This document shows, in pieces, positions 15,017 to 19,001 of a stretch of DNA of 19,001 nucleotides. Source of the stretch: Pseudomonadota bacterium (lineage in GTDB: Bacteria > Pseudomonadota > Alphaproteobacteria > Acetobacterales > Acetobacteraceae). The notes under the pieces are model-generated. The model saw only the letters and a program-made list of their open reading frames with translations, ran no database searches and was not told the DNA's origin. The DNA is taken from assembly GCA_021845835.1 (NCBI GenBank), contig JAJZVE010000014.1, positions 1 to 19,001 on the forward strand, written 5' to 3'. The translations under genes were made by a program, and so were the position numbers. How positions within the stretch are numbered: position 1 is the stretch's first letter; each line of letters begins with the position of its first letter.

Positions 15017-15925
15017 ATGAGGGGGAGCGAGCCCATCCCAGCTCCGTCTGCCGCCGCCGATGGCGCAGCGGGCGAGCCGCCCGCGCCGGACGGTCGGCGC
15101 CGACCGTCGCTGACGATCATGCTGCTGCTTCCGGCGCTGCTGTTCCTGGCGGTCTTCTTCGCCTATCCGATGGTCGACATCGTGGTGCGCAGCTTCGGCA
15201 GCGCGCAGGGCTTCTCGTTGGCGCAGTATGGCCACGTCATCGAGCACCCCGTCTATCTCCGCGTCTTCCAGATCACGTTCGAGATCGCGTTCACCGTCAC
15301 GATCGTGACGCTGCTGCTGGGATATCCGCTCGCCTATGTCCTCGCCGACGCCGGCAAGCTGGCTTCCGGCGTCATCATGGCGTGCGTGCTCCTGTCCATG
15401 TTCACCAACATTCTCGTTCGTACCTATGCATGGATGCTCATCCTGGCACCAGACGGGGTGATCAACCAGTTGCTCCACTACGCGGGCCTTGGCGGCGTGA
15501 AGCTGCTTTACAACCGCTACGCCGTTCTGATCGGCATGACTTCCGCACTGCTGCCCTACATGGTGCTCACGCTCTACAGCGTGATGCGCGGCATCGATCG
15601 CAGGTTGCTGCAGGCGGCACGTAACCTGGGGGCCAGCGACTGGAGGGCGTTCTGGCATGTCTTCCTGCCGCTGAGCCTGCCGGGAGTCGTCGGCGGCTCG
15701 CTTTTGGTTTTCATTCTTTCGGTGGGATACTTCATTACGCCGCGCCTGCTGGGCGGCGCGCGCGATCAGATGATCGCAATGGTGATCGAGCAGCAGGTGG
15801 AGCTTGGCGTGAACTGGGGCTTTGCCTCGGCACTCGCGATCATCCTGCTGGTCCTGACGACAGCCGGCTTCCTGATCTACGACCGGCTGGTCGGCCTGAA
15901 GCTGCTGTTCGAAAGCAAGGCCTGA
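15017..15925 (+). CDS. Polyamine-type ABC transporter permease 1 (PotB/PotH-like)
   Basis: Inner-membrane permease with about six transmembrane segments (roughly 32-55, 88-110, 116-140, 168-190, 226-250, 272-293) and 302 residues. The cytoplasmic EAA loop that docks on the ATPase is LLQAARNLGASDWRAFWHVF followed by LPLSLPGV (197-224). A Pro/Ala-rich cytoplasmic N-terminus of about 30 residues precedes the first helix. The ATG at 15017 is given; GTG 15005, which overlaps the ATPase stop as GTGA and adds VTRR, is equally possible and would couple translation. The stop overlaps the next start (TGATG). Confidence 0.92.
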   Translation: MRGSEPIPAPSAAADGAAGEPPAPDGRRRPSLTIMLLLPALLFLAVFFAYPMVDIVVRSFGSAQGFSLAQYGHVIEHPVYLRVFQITFEIAFTVTIVTLLLGYPLAYVLADAGKLASGVIMACVLLSMFTNILVRTYAWMLILAPDGVINQLLHYAGLGGVKLLYNRYAVLIGMTSALLPYMVLTLYSVMRGIDRRLLQAARNLGASDWRAFWHVFLPLSLPGVVGGSLLVFILSVGYFITPRLLGGARDQMIAMVIEQQVELGVNWGFASALAIILLVLTTAGFLIYDRLVGLKLLFESKA

Positions 15926-16737
15926 TGAGCGCGCCGATGGAGATCCGCTACGGCGCGGGCGGCGCATGGAAGCGCCGGGCGCTCCATGGTTTCGTCGCGC
16001 TTATCCTTCTCTTCCTGCTCCTGCCGATCGGCATCATCGTCCTGCTCTCGTTCAGCTCGGCGCGCTATTTGCAGTTCCCGCCGCCCGGCTTCTCGCTGCA
16101 ATGGTACGGGCGGTTCTTCCACGATCCGCAGTGGATGACGTCGCTCTGGCTCAGCGTCCGGGTGTCCGGCATGTGCACGGCGCTTTCCGTCGTGCTCGGC
16201 GTGCTGGCCTCCATCGTGCTGGTGCGCGAGCGCTTTCCGGGCAAGACGGCCTGCTATGTGCTGATCCTCTCCCCTCTGGTCGTGCCCGGCATCATCGTCG
16301 CCATCGCCGTGTTTTTTTTCTTTTCGCGCCTGCACATGATCGGCAGCCCGATCGCGATGGCGCTCGGCCAGGCGGTGCTGACCCTTCCGCTCGTCGTCGT
16401 CATCGTTTCGGCGACATTGCAGGGCTTCGACCGGCGCCTGGAGCAGGCCGCGATCATTCTCGGCGCGACTCCGGCGCGCGCCTTTCTTTACGTCACGCTG
16501 CCGCTCATCGGGCCCGGCGTGATTTCCAGCGCACTGTTCGCATTCCTGGCTTCGTTCGACGAACTGCTCGTGCCACTGCTGCTGGCCGATCCGACCACCA
16601 CGACGCTTCCGGTCCGCGTCTGGACGAGCGTGATCATGCAGATCGACCCGACGATCACCGCGGTCAGCTCGGTCCTTGTCGCCGTCGCCCTCACCGTCCT
16701 CGTTGCGGCGGGCGTTTTGCGGCGCGGCGGTCGCTGA
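15925..16737 (+). CDS. Polyamine-type ABC transporter permease 2 (PotC/PotI-like)
   Basis: Second inner-membrane permease, 270 residues and about six transmembrane segments starting with ALILLFLLLPIGIIVLLSFS (25-44). The EAA loop LEQAAIILGATPARAFLYVT then LPLIGPGV (172-199) is intact. FASFDELLVPLLLADPTTTTLPVR-type sequence near the C-terminus is a PotC/PotI hallmark. It begins within the stop of permease 1 and completes a binding protein/ATPase/permease/permease set. An unbroken run of eight T at 16312-16319, encoding consecutive Phe, stands out against the GC-rich background. Confidence 0.93.
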   Translation: MSAPMEIRYGAGGAWKRRALHGFVALILLFLLLPIGIIVLLSFSSARYLQFPPPGFSLQWYGRFFHDPQWMTSLWLSVRVSGMCTALSVVLGVLASIVLVRERFPGKTACYVLILSPLVVPGIIVAIAVFFFFSRLHMIGSPIAMALGQAVLTLPLVVVIVSATLQGFDRRLEQAAIILGATPARAFLYVTLPLIGPGVISSALFAFLASFDELLVPLLLADPTTTTLPVRVWTSVIMQIDPTITAVSSVLVAVALTVLVAAGVLRRGGR

Positions 16738-17092
16738 CCTCAATCCGGCCGCCGGACGCCCGGCAACGCATCATTCCACGCCTTACGGACGGTTGACTCC
16801 GCTCACGCCGGGGCGTAACCACGTCTGCGTGGTATCCCGCCGCCGGTATCCAAGAGACCATGTCGGCGTCCACGCGCCGAGCCGAGGCGGCTGGCAGCGG
16901 CGATCATGGGCATGTCGATGGAAACGTGCCCGGGAAATGGCACAATCGGGGAGGTTTGTTCAAAAGCGATCTGATCCGGCTTCACGCAACGACTGGAATC
17001 TTCGCTGCCGCGCCGCAGGCCACGCCGGGCGAGGACGGGGACTTGAAAAGTATCGCCGTCTCTGGTGGATGACGGCGAGGAGGGGAAACGTT
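16738..17092. other. 355-bp intergenic region between the two ABC operons
   Basis: No gene is recognised. The reading frame of the next gene is open through this stretch, but its translation here is Arg/Pro-rich and lacks family character, while the signal peptide and strong ribosome site place the true start at 17093. Small elements seen are a 6-bp hairpin (ACCACG-TCTG-CGTGGT, 16818-16833), two copies of GGTATCC (16831 and 16845), and a TTGACT (16793-16798) without a convincing -10. The second importer's promoter must be in this region, but I cannot place it. Confidence 0.5.
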
Positions 17093-18130
17093 ATGCCAAA
17101 ATCCTACATGCGTACGCTTGCCTGTGCTGTTTGGACCGCAGGCGCCGTGCTGGCCGCGCAGGCCGTCATGAGCGCGCCGGCTCAAGCGAAGGTCTGGAAG
17201 ATCGCGCTGAGCAATTCCTATATCGGCAATGAATGGCGTGTTGAGATGATCAACATGCTGAAGGCGTATGTCCGCGACAACTACGCCGGCAAGGTTGACC
17301 TGATCATCAACAGCTCCGGCCCCGACGTGCAGAAGGAAATCGCCGCGATCGACGACATGATCTCGCAGAAGGTCGATGCGATCCTGATCGACCCGGTGTC
17401 AGCCACGGCGCTGAATCCGGTGATCGCGGAGGCCACCAAGCGGGGCATCGTCGTCGTCGATTTCGATCAGAACGTCACCGCGCCGTCCGCTTACAAGGTC
17501 ACGGCCGACTTCATCGCCATGGGCGAGGCGCATGCGCAATTCATTGCCAAGGCGATTGGCGGCAAGGGCAATGTCATCATCAATCGCGGCGTCGCCGGGT
17601 TCGAGGCCGACACCAACATGTACAAGGGCAACATGAACGTGTTCCGGAAGTATCCGGGCATTCATGTGGTGGCCGAGGTGTATGGCAAGTGGGACGACGG
17701 CGTATCGCAGGCCGAACTGACCAAGGCGCTGACCGCGCATCCCGACGTGCAGGGCATCATCAACCAGGCCGGCGAGTACGGCGCGCTGCAGGCGCTGCTC
17801 AACCTCAAGCACTCGCTGCACATGGCGATGACCGGCGAGGGCAGCAACGGCTGGCGCATGGCGATGATGAAGTACAAGGACGAGGGCCTGAACGGGCTGT
17901 CGCTCGGCGAGCCGCCGATGAGCAGTGCGCTGGCGCTCAAGACTGCCGTTGACATCCTCGAGGGCAAGCATCCGCCGAAGCACCAGACGGTGCCGCTGCC
18001 GAATGTCACGACGGCCGACCTCAAGCCCGGCGTCAACGTCTTCCCCGACCAGCCGCCGACCGTGTTCGCCGACATCGAGATCCCAGGCTCGGGCATCCAC
18101 CTGACGATTCAGGACGCCCAGGGCAAGTGA
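17093..18130 (+). CDS. Simple-sugar-type ABC transporter periplasmic binding protein (RbsB-like)
   Basis: A 345-residue periplasmic binding protein of the ribose/xylose/LacI-like fold. It has a Sec signal peptide (cleavage after SAPAQA, residue 32), the first strand VWKIALSNSYIGNEWRVEM, then DVQKEIAAIDDMISQKVDAI, LIDPVSATALNPVIAEATKR, GIVVVDFDQNV, GKGNVIINRGVAGFEADTNM and a C-lobe INQAGEYGALQALLNLK. The ligand could be a sugar, polyol or related small molecule and cannot be read from the sequence. ATG 17093 has the best ribosome site in the window (AGGAGGGG, 17078-17085, 7-nt spacing), fitting the high expression needed for a binding protein. It is followed by a strong hairpin before the ATPase gene. 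Confidence 0.92.
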   Translation: MPKSYMRTLACAVWTAGAVLAAQAVMSAPAQAKVWKIALSNSYIGNEWRVEMINMLKAYVRDNYAGKVDLIINSSGPDVQKEIAAIDDMISQKVDAILIDPVSATALNPVIAEATKRGIVVVDFDQNVTAPSAYKVTADFIAMGEAHAQFIAKAIGGKGNVIINRGVAGFEADTNMYKGNMNVFRKYPGIHVVAEVYGKWDDGVSQAELTKALTAHPDVQGIINQAGEYGALQALLNLKHSLHMAMTGEGSNGWRMAMMKYKDEGLNGLSLGEPPMSSALALKTAVDILEGKHPPKHQTVPLPNVTTADLKPGVNVFPDQPPTVFADIEIPGSGIHLTIQDAQGK

Positions 18131-18136
18131 CCTTCG

Positions 18137-18169
18137 GGCGCGGGCGCCGGACGCGCCCGCGCCTGTTTT
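18137..18169 (+). terminator. Rho-independent terminator or attenuator-like hairpin between binding-protein and ATPase genes
   Basis: GGCGCGGGCGC (18137-18147) pairs perfectly with GCGCCCGCGCC (18153-18163), an 11-bp GC stem with a 5-nt loop, followed by TGTTTT (18164-18169). It lies 6 nt after the binding-protein stop. In ABC operons such structures often trim transcription so that the binding protein is made in excess of the membrane components. The T tract is short (four in a row after TG), so partial read-through is likely. Confidence 0.7.
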
Positions 18170-18197
18170 CCAATCGAGCCGGGAGCGATGGCGGGCC

Positions 18198-19001
18198 GTG
18201 CTGGAGCTGTGTGACCTGAGCAAGCGATACGGCGTCACCCAGGCGGTGAAGTCGGTCAGCCTGACAGCGCGGCCGGGCAGCGTGCTCGGGCTGGTCGGCG
18301 AGAATGGCGCCGGCAAGTCCTCGATCATCAAGATGCTCGCCGGCGTCGAGCAGCCGAGCGCCGGGACGATCTCGCTCGCCGGCCGTACGCTCGCGATCCG
18401 CGATACCGACGACGCGCTGCGCCACGGCATCGCCAGCGTGTTCCAGGAACTGACGGTGCTGCGGTCGCTGACGGTACAGCAGAACCTGCTGCTTACCAGC
18501 GGCCCGCGGCATCCGTGGCGAAGCCTCGACCAGCGCGCCGGCCGCCGGCTCGCTGAAGCCATCCTGCAGAAGCACGAGCTGCTGCTGCCCGTCGGACTGC
18601 CGGTGCGCGACCTGCCGCTCGGCGCGCAGCAGATGCTGGAGATCGTCCGCGCCGTCGAGCGCCGCCCCGCCGTGCTGCTGCTGGACGAGGCGACCTCGGC
18701 GCTCGGTGCGCACGAGGTCGAGTGGCTGATCCGTCTGGTCGAGCGGCTGCGCCAGCAGGGCACCATCGTGCTGTTCATTTCGCATCGCTGGGACGAGATC
18801 GTGCGCTTCTGCACGCACGTCGCGATTATGCGAAACGGCGAACTGGTCGGCGAGGCCGACACCGCCTCGCTGGCTGAAGCCGAGGCGATCCGGCTGATGA
18901 CAGGGCACAGCTTCGCCGCCTCTTTCCCGGCCAGGCCGGTGGCGGGCGACGAGGTTGTGCTACAGGCGCGCAACCTGCACAGCACGGTGTTGCGCGGCAT
19001 C
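18198..19001 (+). CDS. Simple-sugar-type ABC transporter ATP-binding protein (RbsA/MglA-like), cut by the window end
   Basis: The frame opens at GTG 18198 and stays open for 268 codons to the right edge. The first of the two expected nucleotide-binding domains is seen: Walker A GENGAGKSS (34-42), Q-loop SVFQELTVLRSLTVQQNLL, the signature position reading LPLGAQQMLEI (139-149), Walker B VLLLDEATSAL (159-169) and H-loop FISHRWDEI. Family members have about 500 residues with a second, degenerate domain, whose start (DEVVLQARNLHSTVLRGI) is just entered. The signature is divergent from LSGGQ, which is common in this family. The ribosome site is weak (GGGAG at 18181-18185, 12 nt away), so expression may be lower than that of the binding protein. 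Confidence 0.93.
   Translation, partial: MLELCDLSKRYGVTQAVKSVSLTARPGSVLGLVGENGAGKSSIIKMLAGVEQPSAGTISLAGRTLAIRDTDDALRHGIASVFQELTVLRSLTVQQNLLLTSGPRHPWRSLDQRAGRRLAEAILQKHELLLPVGLPVRDLPLGAQQMLEIVRAVERRPAVLLLDEATSALGAHEVEWLIRLVERLRQQGTIVLFISHRWDEIVRFCTHVAIMRNGELVGEADTASLAEAEAIRLMTGHSFAASFPARPVAGDEVVLQARNLHSTVLRGI

Noticed and set aside
16818..16833. Small hairpin ACCACG-TCTG-CGTGGT as a terminator for the Pot-type operon
   Set aside because: The stem is only 6 bp with no T tract, and it lies about 80 bp after the last stop codon.
16676..17092. N-terminal extension of the sugar-binding protein into the upstream open frame
   Set aside because: The extension is Arg/Pro-rich and would bury the signal peptide; the strong ribosome site at 17078-17085 fits ATG 17093.

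Overview
The window is GC-rich DNA from an alphaproteobacterium, probably of the Rhodospirillales/Acetobacteraceae type. This rests on the trpB-trpA-accD order, the mltB/rlpA/dacA-like cell-wall block, frequent GTG/TTG starts and heavy G/C third-position use. It is inference from gene order and codon use, because no rRNA or other marker gene is present. All intact genes are on the + strand; the only - strand coding remnant is a dead transposase.

Region by region: (1) 1-90 is the 3' tail of an unidentified gene, followed by about 350 bp with no recognisable gene. (2) 448-1370 is a decayed ISAs1-type insertion sequence with near-perfect 20-bp terminal inverted repeats and a frameshifted, internally deleted transposase. 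It lies just upstream of trpB, where trpF often sits in this lineage. (3) 1440-4373 is trpB-trpA-accD (last steps of tryptophan synthesis, plus the carboxyltransferase beta subunit of acetyl-CoA carboxylase). (4) 4459-8637 is a cell-envelope block: an LpxR-like outer-membrane lipid A deacylase homologue, an MltB-type lytic transglycosylase, an RlpA lipoprotein with a SPOR domain, and a D-Ala-D-Ala carboxypeptidase. (5) After about 545 bp of non-coding DNA ending in a 7-bp-arm palindrome, 9183-16737 is a tightly packed accessory unit. It encodes a fumarate-reductase-like flavoprotein, an SdhB/HdrC-like iron-sulfur protein, an HdrB/SdhE-like CCG protein, and a full spermidine/putrescine-type ABC importer (Tat-exported binding protein, ATPase, two permeases). 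(6) 17093-19001 begins a second importer, of the ribose/simple-sugar type: a binding protein, a strong terminator-like hairpin, and an ATPase cut by the window end.

The most interesting part is the 9183-16737 unit. The three redox genes overlap one another and resemble thiol:fumarate reductase or methylmenaquinol:fumarate reductase (flavoprotein, [2Fe-2S] plus two [4Fe-4S], CCG subunit). The flavoprotein has lost the FAD-linking histidine and the catalytic segment expected of a C4-dicarboxylate enzyme, and the CCG protein has lost one cysteine of its first cluster motif. With a dedicated importer attached, the simplest reading is an uptake-and-oxidation (or reduction) module for an unidentified small molecule whose electrons pass through the Fe-S and CCG subunits. 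The substrate cannot be read from the sequence.
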